Positions 13,001-23,470 of a stretch of 64,000 nucleotides of DNA are shown piece after piece. Source of the stretch: Desmodesmus armatus (taxonomy: Eukaryota; Chlorophyta; Chlorophyceae; Sphaeropleales; Scenedesmaceae). The notes beneath the pieces are model-generated. The model worked only from the letters and a program-made list of their open reading frames with translations, ran no database searches and had not been told where the DNA came from. The stretch spans positions 310,001 to 374,000 of the forward strand of contig VIIQ02000073.1 of the NCBI GenBank assembly GCA_007449985.2. Direction: 5' to 3'. Both the position numbers and the translations under genes were made by a program. The stretch's first letter is position 1, and each line of letters opens with the position of its first letter.

Positions 13001-13753
13001 AGTGAGCTTTGATGCCAGTGGCCTGCGTGTGCGACCCGGCCGTTGGGGGAACATTAGACCCATTGAACACTCATGTGCAACCAAACCCAGGTTGTCACAA
13101 CCTGCTGTTGGCACCTGGTAGTGTGTGCCTGATGAAAACACCCACACACATGTGGCTGTGGGTGAGTGCTCTCAGAATTTTCCCTCCAACTAAGCTAGGT
13201 GTCAACATACACACCTGTTGATGGCCCCCTTAGTGGAGTCACTCCATCCATACTGCTCACTCATTGGTAAGATAGCAACACTGATTGCCGCTCTGTCCAC
13301 GCTGCAAATCAGCGCAGCGATGGCGCTCAAGCCAACAGCATAGTACCAGCCGGTGTCCGCCTTCTGCGTTGGCGCAACAGCTGGCACTCCGTTGCTGCTG
13401 GTGGGCTGCTGTATACTCAGCTGCTCCTCGTGCTGCTGCTGTTGCTGCGTGCTGACTGCCTGCAGGGGTGCAGCAGCTGGAGGTCCAGGCTGGCCGTTGC
13501 TGCTGGGTGTAGTTGACCCGTTCGTGCTGCTGCTGGGGGTGGCTGCTGGGTCTGGGGGACTTGAAACGAGCTCGGACTGTCTGTGGTGTTCGTCAGGCAG
13601 TGCTGAGCTGCTTGCACCATCCTGCAGTTGAGGCTTCACTGCACGAGGGGCTGAGGTGTGCAGGACACCTCGTCTCCTGAGTGGTGGAGCTGCATGCTGG
13701 TGGGTAGCGCTGCTTACACGCCATCCAGACTGGCATGAGGCTGGAAGAGCCAT
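10085..13753 (-). CDS. PHT4: PHT4/SLC17-type anion (phosphate) transporter, MFS
   Basis: Seven exons join in phase: 13753-13215, 12824-12497, 12278-11918, 11632-11533, 11271-11150, 10859-10726 and 10291-10085, giving 596 residues (exon 2 could instead end at 12491, also in phase). Residues 1 to about 130 form an Arg/Ser/Ala-rich leader and a Gln/Ser linker, consistent with a plastid transit peptide. The core has MFS hallmarks of the PHT4/SLC17 family: first helix ending CSVDRAAISVAI, GNRAVMGAGEGVTFP, SWLPTYYNQEFG and SNHQDISSRYAAVLFGITN. Family members move phosphate, ascorbate or other organic anions with Na+ or H+; the substrate cannot be fixed here. A poly-Gln block of about 50 residues lies in the central loop. 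It diverges from CYP38 over 479 bp. Confidence 0.87.
11275..11327 (-). repeat. (GCTGT)n tract abutting a 3' splice site
   Basis: Read on the minus strand this is about eleven GCTGT pentamers ending three bases before the TGCAG acceptor of PHT4 exon 5 (exon starts at 11271). It occupies the place where a polypyrimidine tract would normally sit. Confidence 0.9.
11965..12150 (-). repeat. CAG-rich stretch coding poly-Gln in the transporter
   Basis: In exon 3 of the PHT4-like gene a run of CAG/CAA codons encodes several Gln blocks separated by Ala, Leu and Gly, between LAEFAAAQQQQ and LAQQQAPQQAAG. It falls in the central cytoplasmic or stromal loop of the MFS fold, which tolerates insertions, so the protein is likely still functional. 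Confidence 0.85.
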
Positions 13754-14232
13754 GGGAGCAGAGGGGGCTGGAACACCTGGGCCACAAACAGGATGTAGGA
13801 GCTTATGGAGTTGAACAACTGCTGTTGCAGGTTTGTACGCTGAGAGGCCACGAAACAGCGAGTAAGACGTGGTTCATATCAAAGAAACGATTGGCGCTGC
13901 TGATGGAACAGAATATGAACGGGTCAGCACTTCAGGCGCCGTTGAAACACCCAAAGACAACAACCAGAGAGCCAACTCACGGCGCATTGATGAGTGTAAA
14001 GACAGTTGAATCAATGTAAGCGACTGTCAAACGAAGATCCCTCCTATCCTCCCTTTCAAGCATCATCCCCAAACCCTGTAAGGCATATGTCACTTGGCCT
14101 TCAGAGACGTTCAACCACCCCTACTGCCATTTCGAGGTTGACGTTTATCGGATTCAGATACTCTCACTGCTTCGGACGCCTCGCTGAGACCGCTCTGGTT
14201 TCGCCTTGATCTGAGGCACAAATTCGAGCGAG
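13754..14232. promoter_or_regulatory. Divergent promoter region, PHT4-like / CYP38
   Basis: These 479 bases separate the start codons of two head-to-head genes whose products are both predicted plastid proteins. They should hold both promoters and both 5' UTRs. I saw no TATA box or other motif I would assign with confidence. Confidence 0.55.
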
Positions 14233-17200
14233 ATGGCGATGATCCACCCCAAGCAGACGCTTTTGAGAAGTTCTAGGTGCCACAGCACCCATGCCTTCAC
14301 AACTGTCCAACCCCGGAAGCTCTCGATGGCGTGCCGTGCCAGCAAACAGCAAGGCTCTGCTGAGGTGTGTTGTGTGGTTGTAGGGGGTGTGGGTGCATTG
14401 CTGTGCACCCTGCAGCACGAATTGCAGGGGTAAGGCGCGGTGTTTGTTACATTTGCAGGAGCCAAGCCTGCTGCAAAGGTGTGCCATCAGCCTGCTGGCA
14501 GCTGCCACAGCAGCGATGCCTCTCACTGTGGCACCAATCCTGGTGAGATACAGGGGTGGAGAATGGCTAGGAGCAGCCAGTACCACTGCATTGCTGCACC
14601 CAGGGTCGCCAAGCGTTTTTGTGATTGTAGTTCCTTTGGACTGGCTAGGAAAGCCTGTAATCGTGTGTCAGAAACAGCACACACAAGTGCACCTGCTCAC
14701 CTGCTTGCCAGCCTGTCAACTTTGCAGCAGCTGAAGCATAGCTGGGTGCTGAGCAGGGATCCAGCTGCAGCATCAGCACTTTGGAAGTAACTTGTGCCGT
14801 TGGGTTGTGTTGTTGGAGGGAGCTCGTCATGGTCTTGCATACACCCAGTGTTTGCCAGACAGCAGTAGGCCACCCATATGGGCCAGCAGCTGCTGTGGTG
14901 GTGCGTGGCCAGCCTCATGACCAGGCTGGTCCAGAGCACCACAACAGCTGCTGGACCATGGGGGTTGTTACCTGCTGTCACCAGCACTGGGTGGCACAAC
15001 CTTCCGCTACCCTTGCGGCGTGTGTGACATTGCGGCAAACCATTGCAACCTCATTGGCAGTCAGAAACTTATTATTCCCTCGTCATCCTCATAAGAAGTG
15101 CACTCGGTGTTGCACGTGTGTCCTGTGCCTGTTGCTGCAGCCCACCCCTCCAGCACACGCCCTGTTGACAGCTGGTGACCCCATCAAGAATGCCTCGGCC
15201 ATTTTGCGGTATGCACTGCCCATCAACAACAAGCCCATCCGCACAGTGCAGGTATGCAGCCTGAGGACCTTTCAGCACAACACAGCTCCTGAACTCCATT
15301 GCAGTGGCTGACAGACAGGGGCTCAGCATCAGCAGCATGTCATTGGACAGACGACCGCAGCAGCACATGCGCGCGTGTACAAGCCTTGTGTGTGACCTGT
15401 CATAGTACTGCTGGTGCAGCACCACAACAGCCGTACAGCCAGGTTACATCACCAGACCTGATCGACAGAAACACGCTTTTGTGGAGGCAGGGTGACTAGA
15501 AGATGTGCAAGGCTCGCAGGACTGGCCATCACCCTCCCTCCTTCCTCTCCCCACGCCCCCCACCCACCACCACCGCCACACCCCTTATGTCTGCAGCGTG
15601 ACCTGGAGCTGATTGCTGAGGCGCTGCGCATCCCAGGAAGCAAGTCCCTGGGACCTGTGGCCAAGGTAAGGACCTGTGGCAGCACACAGTGCAACACAGC
15701 ACAGCACAGCACAGCACAGCATGCCACAGCGTCCTATCCTGGGCACCAGCTCTCAGCAGCAAACGACTGTCAGAGGTTTTTAGCAATGCCCACCAGTCAA
15801 CCAGCAGCTGCTGCACGTGTTGCTTTGCAACTCTGCCTGCAGCCATTCTGCCTGCAGCCATTCTGCCTGCAGCCATTCCTGGATAGTCATTTAGCCAACC
15901 ATGGACATGAAAGATCGGTGGGCATGCCCATGCACATCTGGCTGCCTTTTGTCAGTTGGACGCCCGCTGCCCGTAGGACAGATGCATGAGCTGCATCTAT
16001 GCTGTTTGACTTGCAGCCTGTGACTGTGTCTCTGTGTGTCTTGCTGCCCTGGCTGCAGGCTGTTCGTAACTCCCAAAGCATCCTGACCAAGGACAGGAAC
16101 ACCATCATCAACGACTTTGCACCTGACAAGAAGGTGAGCAGCACAGCAGCGCCTGCTTTTCTTGCTTTGTTCTTTTCTGCAAGTCCCCAATGTGGAGAGA
16201 GCACCTTGCAGGGCAGATAGTCTTATCGTGCATGCTTATCAAAGGCACCCCCACTCGCCTCACCGACGCCACACTGCTCCTCACTCACTCTTCAGCCCCT
16301 GCAGGATGCTGGTCTGGCTGCCCTTGAGCGTCTTGATGAGAGTCTTGTTGAGTTCCAGGCCCTGATTGATGCCTCCTCACTTTTCACTCACTCACTCCTC
16401 ACTCACCTACCCCTCACTCCCCACTCACTGTTCAATTCCTCCTCTACCCCTGACTCCCTGCAGGATGCCGGTCTGGCTGCCCTAGAGTGTCTAGACCAGG
16501 GTCTGGTTGAGTTCCAGGCCGTGATTGACGCCTCCTCACTGAGTGAGTCGCCCCCCCCCCCCCCTTTCCTCCTTCCCTGCAGGATGACGGTCTGGCTGCG
16601 CTGGCGCGGCTTGACCAGGGTCTGGTTGAGTTCCAGGCCCTGATTGAGGCCAAGGACAAGCAGGCAGTGCCCATCAAGCAGCGTGAGGTGCTGGAGTATG
16701 TGGGACAGGTGGAGGCGGCCATGGTGAAGGGGTTCCCCTTCGAGGTGCCTAAGGAGTATGCTGACAGGCCACTGCTCAAGGTGGGTAGGGAGGGAGGGGG
16801 GGGGGGCAAAGGGGAGGGGGGTGCACTGCTCAAGGTGGGTGAGAGGGGGGCAGGGGGGGGAGCAGCAAGGGGGGGGGGGCAAAGGGGGGGAGGGGGCAGC
16901 AGCAAGGGGGGGGGGGCAGGAGGGGGGGCTTCTTACTGCACCCCTCAAGGTGGGTAGGGAAAGAGGGGGTGGGGGCAAAGGGGTGTGTGCGTGCTACTTA
17001 CTGCACAGCTCAGCAGTGGGTTGGGAGGGTGGGGACGCCACAGGGAGGGAGGGCGGGGGGGCAAGAAAGTCTGAGGCACTGCAGAGCATCACCTTTCATC
17101 AGAGTTGAGTTGTTTGCCTGACGAATTTGACAAGAGCGCAGATAAAGTTGCCAGGGCGAGAAAGACAGCAGCGGCGTCAGCAGCTGGATTGAAAACTGGC

Positions 17201-19294
17201 CTGTCCCTCCCCCCCCCCCCTCCACCTCACACACACACCTGTGACAGGGCCGTGCCACCCTTGAGATGAAGGTGAAGGCCTCAGGCCATTTACCATCTTT
17301 GCCCCCACACCTCTTTCACCCCAACCCTGTCCCCCCCCCCCACCACCACCTACACACAGGACACAGGACCCTGTCCTCCCACCGTAGAAACAAACAAAAC
17401 CCTTGCCGCACCCCTGACGCCTCTCAACCCTCTCCAGCCCTCTCCTGCTCTCCTGCTCCCCCCCCCCCCCCCGCCCAACACACCCACAGGGTCGTGCGAC
17501 CCTTGAGATGAAGGTGAAGGCCTCAGGCCTCAGGCCATGCACCATACTTGTCCCCATACCTCTCACACACCCCCAACCCTGTCCACTCCTCACATATCCC
17601 CCCCCCCACACACACACACACACACGCACACACAACATAACACATGCATGTCCTCCCTCTGCTGACCCACAGGGTCGTGCCACCCTCGAGATGAAGGTGA
17701 AGGCCTCAGAGACACCCGAGGGCCCCCAGGACGTGCTGCTCACCATCGTGCTGGACGGCTACAACGCCCCAGTGTCCGCAGGCCAGTTTTTGGACCTGGT
17801 GCAGAAAAAGTTCTACGACGGCATGACCATCCAGCGTGCTGACGGCTTTGTGGTGCAGACGGGAGACCCAGACGGCCCGGAGGAGGGTTATGTGGAGAAC
17901 GGCAAGGTCAAGCGGTACGAAGCTGCTGTTGCCTGCCGTGGCAGGGGGGATGAGACATGTCATGTTTTGCTGGCTGCCAGTTGGCCATGTGTAGTGTACG
18001 GGTGGGCAGAGCTGGGCCCACTAGGTCTTAGTTTCACGCCACATCAGACTGGCCGCTGATAGCTGTGCACTTGACTGGTCATTTCATCCTGTCGCCTCAG
18101 GCGCCTGCCTCGTATCGTCCTGTACACAACATGACGGACAACATAATCTTTGCCCCGCAGTGTGCCCATGGAAGTCAAGGTTGTTGGTGACAAGGAGCCC
18201 ATCTATGAATTCAACCTTGAGGAGTTGGGTCGCTTCAACGAGCAGCCAGTGCTGCCCTTCAACGCATACGGCACACTGGCATGGGCACGCGCTGAATTCG
18301 ACAATAACAGGTTTGTGTGGGGAAAGGGGGGTGGTATCTGGTGGACTCCTGGCAGCTACTAGCTGTATGTTTTGACATGTGGGGCGCATTCAGCATGTGC
18401 AAGTCATGATGACAAGCTGTAATGGTGACAGGGTAGTATTGTCATGTGTGTTCCAACCGGCACATGTGTGTGTGTGCTGAGCTTGGAAAACCATGTCAGT
18501 GGCAGCAGCACGCTCCAGCCTCCATGCAACCGCCAGTTGCAGCACACAAAACGTGCGCAACTGGCAGGCTGCCTTGATCGGGCGGCTTGCTGATGTATGC
18601 CTGCACTGCTGCATGCTGCTGCTGTCCCGGCCGTCGTGTGGCGCTGCATCCCGCTCCCACGTGTACCTGCTTCAACACTGAACAACACCACACCGGCCGC
18701 ACCTGTCTGGTGGTCGCACCATACTGAGCTTGAGTCATACTTGTTTGTATTGCTCGTCACTGAGCTTGAACCAACACCTTATCGTGGTTGCGTCATACTG
18801 TGCTTAAGTCTGAACCTGTGAGTGGTTATGTGCTTGTGTTGTGTCCTGCAGTGCCAGCAGTCAGGTGTTTTTCCTGCTGAAAGAGTCTGAGTTGACTCCC
18901 AGCGGTGCCAACCTGCTGGATGGGCGCTACGCAGTGTTTGGATACGCAGTGCAGGGCCAGGACAACCTGGGCATCATGAAGGTACGTACGTGTGTGCACA
19001 AGATGAGAAGCTCGTGTGGGCTGCCCATAAATTTTCTGGGCCGCCCACAAAATGAGCCGCTGGCTTGCTTAGTAGCTGCGTGAGGCATTCGTTTGCCCAG
19101 CAGCATGCGTACCTAGGTGGGCGACAGCAGACAGCTCTTTGGCACCATTCATGTATGCATGTTTGCTGAGTGTCCAGCTGATTAGGTGTTCTGCTCTTTC
19201 ACACACTTCTCGCCTGTGCTGTGCTGTGCAGGTTGGTGACAAGATTGAGTATATCAAGGTTGTCGACGGCGCAGAGAACCTGGTCAATGCCTGA
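14233..19294 (+). CDS. CYP38: Thylakoid-lumen cyclophilin-like PPIase CYP38/TLP40
   Basis: Ten exons join in phase: 14233-14364, 14459-14542, 15141-15251, 15597-15665, 16059-16133, 16583-16780, 17673-17914, 18161-18310, 18852-18981 and 19232-19294, giving 417 residues, close to plant CYP38 (about 437). Residues 1-44 look like a stromal transit peptide, 45-72 contain a hydrophobic lumenal signal, and PPAHA at 75-79 fits thylakoid processing-peptidase cleavage. Then follow the conserved start of the mature protein ([17 protein letters not shown]), a helical segment (residues about 120-220) and the cyclophilin-like fold with [38 protein letters not shown] and [20 protein letters not shown]. In plants CYP38 assists photosystem II assembly in the lumen. 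Introns 5 and 6 contain triplicated exon edges. Confidence 0.93.
15698..15722 (+). repeat. (CACAG)n pentamer run in CYP38 intron 4
   Basis: About five CACAG units lie 30 bases after the donor of exon 15597-15665. This is the reverse complement of the pentamer found upstream of acceptors elsewhere in the window. Confidence 0.85.
15834..15882 (+). repeat. 15-bp tandem repeat, three copies
   Basis: The unit TCTGCCTGCAGCCAT occurs three times head to tail in CYP38 intron 4. Each copy contains a TGCCTGCAG string resembling a 3' splice site. Confidence 0.88.
16305..16660 (+). repeat. Triplicated start of CYP38 exon 6
   Basis: Copies begin directly after CCCTGCAG at 16305, 16464 and 16583. Each encodes a version of [16 protein letters not shown]. 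The third continues into the true exon. The second ends at a strong GTGAGT donor (16543), defining a possible 79-nt cassette (16464-16542) that would shift the frame. The first has no evident donor. Confidence 0.9.
16768..17700 (+). repeat. Donor and acceptor both triplicated in one CYP38 intron
   Basis: The true donor CTCAAG|GTGGGT (16780/16781) recurs at 16834/16835 and, diverged, at 16949/16950 within G-rich sequence. The true acceptor exon start (17673, GRATLEMK) is preceded by two copies beginning at 17248 and 17490. Each copy is followed 24 bases later by GTGAAG, so 17248-17271 and 17490-17513 would each form a phase-0 cassette of 24 nt encoding GRATLEMK. Confidence 0.88.
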
Positions 19295-20700
19295 GCGCAC
19301 ACAACAGCCAGTGCTGCAGGTGGTCTTTTTGAAGCAGCTTCGCTTTGCTGGAGCAGCTTGAACAGCTTCCAAGTTTTTGAGCAGCATGAGTGGACTTTTG
19401 TGGCCTGTCTGGGCTGTGCCCTGGGTGTGTGTGTGGCAGCGTGTTGTGCTGCGTGTTGTGTATTTTGTCCTGCCGGCGTTGGCCTGGCAGTGTCCTTAGT
19501 GTCGGACCCCGTGCTGAGATTCCGAGCACGGCTTTTGTCTCAAGAATGACATCCACTTTTCCTCGGCATATCACTGGTTTTTTGACATACGCCTGTTGGT
19601 CAGGAATGTGAACAAGGAACCTAAAGTAATGGTTTCGAGAGCTGGTTGGGTTCTGCTGGGAGGCAAAAGCTTCCCTCTTGCTGCTGCACGCCAGTGTGCA
19701 AAGTCCTGATTGCAACGTCTGAGTGTTGCAGTGCCCCGCATGCCACCAACTGGTGGCAATCAAATTGATTCGAGTGTGAGGAGTACTGCCCGCCCCAGTG
19801 CACTGTCTCTGTCGCTGCATCGCGTCTTGAACAAGGGCCCAGGCCATCCTGATGTGGCATCATCCATGGGCATGTGCAGTGCTAAGATGGTGCTTCTTTC
19901 AATGACTTCATCACAGCGTCACCTTGCAAACCTCACGAAAACATGGAAGCCAGCCTACGCTGCAGCGTGCAGTCCCAGCCTGCGCTAAAGCAACCATGAT
20001 ACTCACCGTGCTACTGCCCATGATATGATCCAAGTTGACTAGGTGCAGAAGCAATGCCGGCCCAGGTTGGAGTCTGGCTGTAGCAGGCTGTAGCTGTCAG
20101 CACAGGGCTCTGGCGGAAACCTTGCCATGACCACCTACTGTCCCATGCCTGCTCTACCAAGGACCCTCTGAATGCAATAAAGCGTATTGTCTGCCAGCAA
20201 TTGCTGCTGGCAAGCAGCAACAAGTCTACCAACAGAGAAGAGGACAACCTTGCACAGTTCACTATCTGTTGACGGAAGTACCTGCTATGCTCCTCAAGAA
20301 GGCCATGTATTAGATATTGGAAAACGTTGAGTGTCGTTTAGCTGGTGCTTTTTTGCAGTATGCAGGTATAGCTGCAGGTCAGTTTGCAAGCTGCCGTCAG
20401 ATCAGCTGCTGTCGCAAATGGACACCAGGCGGCTGCCGGCGGAAAGGGGCATCAGCCCAGTATATCATGTTACAGCAAACATGTTCTCGATGACTGTGAA
20501 GTCGCCATTCTGGTGGGTCATGACGCCTACGTGGCAGGCTGACAGCAGTACCCTGAGCACCAGCAGCACTGGCAATCAGAGCAGTGCACCCATCAAGTGC
20601 CCACCGCCAAGGTCAGCATGCAACGGGGTTGGTAAGGAGACGTACTTTGGTCTCGCCTTTTACTAGATCAAACCAAATACCATCCCCGCAATGTTGCTTG
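19295..20700. other. CYP38 3' UTR and flanking sequence, no gene seen
   Basis: No ORF with family resemblance was found. The first part is TG-rich like other 3' UTRs in the window. An AATAAA occurs near 20179, but no TGTAA is obvious close to the stop codon, so the transcript end is not located. Confidence 0.45.
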
Positions 20701-20769
20701 ATATCATTTTTGGAGGCTTCCTTCGGGAAGCCAAAATACCACAAAAAAGACCCTGCGCTTGCCTCTGAC

Positions 20770-20771
<2 letters not shown>

Positions 20772-20840
<69 letters not shown>
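20772..20840. repeat. (CT)n microsatellite
   Basis: About 34 uninterrupted CT dinucleotides, followed by a shorter interrupted stretch. It creates long Ser-Leu or Arg-Glu ORFs on the two strands that are not genes. Confidence 0.97.
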
Positions 20841-20842
<2 letters not shown>

Positions 20843-21601
20843 CCTCTCTCTCACCCTCCACACCACCCACCAATCAACACCCCTCTCTTTTGCCCTCAAT
20901 ACCTGTCGCTCACCCCTCCAGGGTCAGACTGCACGGTCTGAGTTGATTCTACCACGCCTCGTGAGGTGTTCCTGCCTACCTTGAGCACCCCTGCCTCTGG
21001 CTCCATCAACAGTACCTTAATCGTTGACAACAGTGCCTGTCCTTTTCTGTTGACGCACGTCAGGTGGACACTGTTGGTTCCACTCAACAGAACCGTCTCA
21101 GCGCCGGGTGCCAGCAAACAGATTTTCGTAGACACAGCTGTGCCTGAACAGTACCCTGTGGCCGAGGCATTGATGGTGCTGCAGACTTCTTTGCCCTCGC
21201 GCTGCAGATGCTGCCAGTCTGCTGTTTATGTTGCATCAGCACCACATGCTGGCATGTTCACACAGTGCAGTAGGGCGTTCGTGTGCAGTCAGGCATCCCA
21301 CCAGTTCTCTTTTTGCTGCTAGACCGGCAGCTGGTGTGTTTGAATTACCGTGATGCTGGTGCCAAACACATCTCACTTGCATGCAAGCCTTGTACACTGA
21401 CAGCTGACCATGGGGATTGAGGACTTTTGTGCATGTGGCAAATTTTGTGCTACCTCTGCCGGCCATTGCAAACATTTTTCAGGGTGGCGTGGGCTCTGTG
21501 TAGTCTTGCAACATACAGATTGCTGGTGCGTCAGGGCCAGGGAGCCTGACTAGAGTGGTTGACTGACACACAGGAATGCACTTCATGTAAACAGTTGCTG
21601 A

Positions 21602-21755
21602 CAGAGCAAGACTAGTAAATCAAAGTAACAGACAGAGCAAGATTAGTAAAGCTTGTGGCGGTCATGGGTATGCTGGCAGAGCAAGATTAGTAGAGCTTGT
21701 GGCGGTCATTGGTATGCTGGCAGAGCAAGATTAGTAGAGCTTGTGGCGGTCAGGG
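21602..21755 (+). repeat. 44-bp tandem repeat
   Basis: Units starting CAGAGCAAGATTAGTA begin at 21633, 21677 and 21721, exactly 44 bases apart, preceded by a partial diverged unit at 21602. The body contains GCTTGTGGCGGTCA. No coding function is apparent. Confidence 0.92.
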
Positions 21756-21929
21756 GCATGCATGTATGCACAAGACTCATAAAAAAGGTTGTCATGTCAG
21801 CAAGCGCACTGTTGCACATTGTGGCACTTGGTACACGTGTGGCGCTGTTTGTGATGACAAGCATGTGGTTTGGACAGTACAGGATTCAAACCCATTATGG
21901 TGTGTGTTGGACCACGGACACCATGGCAC

Positions 21930-23470
21930 AAGTGCAGAGGGGTGCCCAACGTAGAAAAGGGTACCCAACGTAGAAATGGGTACCCAACACCCTGAACTCT
22001 CAGTGGGGGTGCGGTGCTGGTGTGTGAGGGGGGTTGACAATTTTGTGGGTGGGGTGAGGGGGTTTGGGGGGGGGGGGGTATGGGTGGGGTGAGGGGGGCG
22101 GGGGTGGGGGTGGTCGCACCCCTTGGGGCAGACTGGCTCCTTCCACACCAAAGCCTGGTTTTCGCCTGAAACCTTGCAACAAACTCAAGCCAGCCGACCA
22201 CTCTGACGTCCCCTGACACTTTTTGACTTCAGCTTCTTAGCTAACGTCCACCGACCACGTGCTTGAGTCCACATGCATGACTGAAAAAGTAAGAATTTGG
22301 AAGGAAAGCCACCCCCCCCCCCAACCCCTCACCCCCCTCACCCACCATCACCCCCAACACACACAATGGTTTAGCCATCCTTGTGGGAATATGGGTGATA
22401 TGCTTCATAGAACTGCTTGCATGTGACTGATATGTTGCCTACATGCTAGATACATCTGTATCCCCACTGCTTAACACACACACCCCTTGGGTTGAGAGAC
22501 ATGTCCTACAATTCATATCCCCCTACCCCCACCCCTCACCCCCACTCACAAGCCCTACCCAACCCCTCCTGACCCCATCCCTTGGGTTGAGAGACATGTC
22601 ATGGTTGAGAGATGTGGCCACGAGTGCCATTGCCCTAGACCCCCAGGCGTGTTGGTTGAAGAGCCGTCCTCAACGGACGCGAGGCCAATGGGACGCAGTC
22701 CTATGGCGTTAAGAGACCAAGGGGGTGTCTCTGTATCTTTATCTTTATGTCCTACAATTCATATCCCCCCACCCCCACCCCTCACCCCCACTCACAAGCC
22801 CTACCCAACCCCTCCTGACCCCAGCAAGTCTAGGTTGTGGCTCCAACCACCTTCCACAAAGCCTGGTTTTTGCCTGAAACCTTGCCACAAACTCAAGCAA
22901 CATCCTCCAGGGGTGCGACCGCCACACACCCCAGCACACCCCTCAACCCCCACTGAGAGTTCAGGGCGTATGACCATCACCCACCCCATCCCATCCCTTC
23001 ACCCTTCCCCTAACCCCCACCCACCAGCCCCTCCCCAAAGGCCAGTCCTAAATCAAAGTCAGCCGGCCAGGACGGGGATGAAACCCGTTGGGTACCCACC
23101 AAGGGCCTGCCTTTTCGGGGGTAGGATAAACGGAACGGGAACCTGAACTTGCAGGGGGCGGGAGGGGCGGGTGATGGGTGTGGGTGGGTGGGTTGGGGGG
23201 GGGGGGTGATGGGTGGGAGGGGGGATGCTGGTGTGTGAGGGGGTTGAGGGGTGGGGGGGGGGGGTGGATGATCAGATCGGTGCTCTCAGGTTGATCTTTT
23301 CTACGGAAACCTGAACTTGCAGGGGGCGGGAGGGGCGGTGATGGCTTGTGGGTGGGTGGGTTGGGGTGGGGGGGGGGGTGATGGGTGGGAGGGGGGGGGG
23401 GTGCTGGTGTGTGAGGGGGTTGAGGGGGTGGGGTGGGGTGCTGGTGTGTGAGGGGTGCGTGGGTGGTAAC
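21930..23470. repeat. Nested GC-skewed repeat cluster
   Basis: Several repeated blocks are interleaved with poly-G and poly-C tracts. GGGTACCCAACGTAGAAA is repeated near 21960. A block of about 50 bp (AAAGCCTGGTTTT[CT]GCCTG...) occurs near 22149 and 22857. A block of about 75 bp beginning GTCCTACAATTCATATCCCC occurs at 22502 and 22748. CTTGGGTTGAGAGACATGTC occurs at 22486 and 22581. GGAACCTGAACTTGCAGGGG occurs near 23130 and 23308. No gene is supported; this looks like decayed and re-duplicated non-autonomous mobile DNA. Confidence 0.7.

Noticed and set aside
16464..16542. Second CYP38 exon 6 copy as a constitutive exon
   Set aside because: Its 79 nt would break the frame of an otherwise family-like protein; kept only as a possible regulatory cassette.
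20613..20946. Open frames with long Ser-Leu or Arg-Glu repeats
   Set aside because: They are produced by the (CT)n microsatellite in all frames.
21410..21480. Cys-rich short frame (DFCACGKFCATSAGHCKHF) as a zinc-binding domain
   Set aside because: Isolated, no flanking exons or consistent spacing to a known zinc finger.
21602..21755. Tandem 44-bp units as a CRISPR array
   Set aside because: Units are contiguous without unique spacers, and the genome is eukaryotic.
21880..21905. tRNA T-arm-like string (GATTCAAACCC)
   Set aside because: No matching acceptor, D-arm or anticodon arm could be paired around it; similar strings at 23985 and 51373 also fail.
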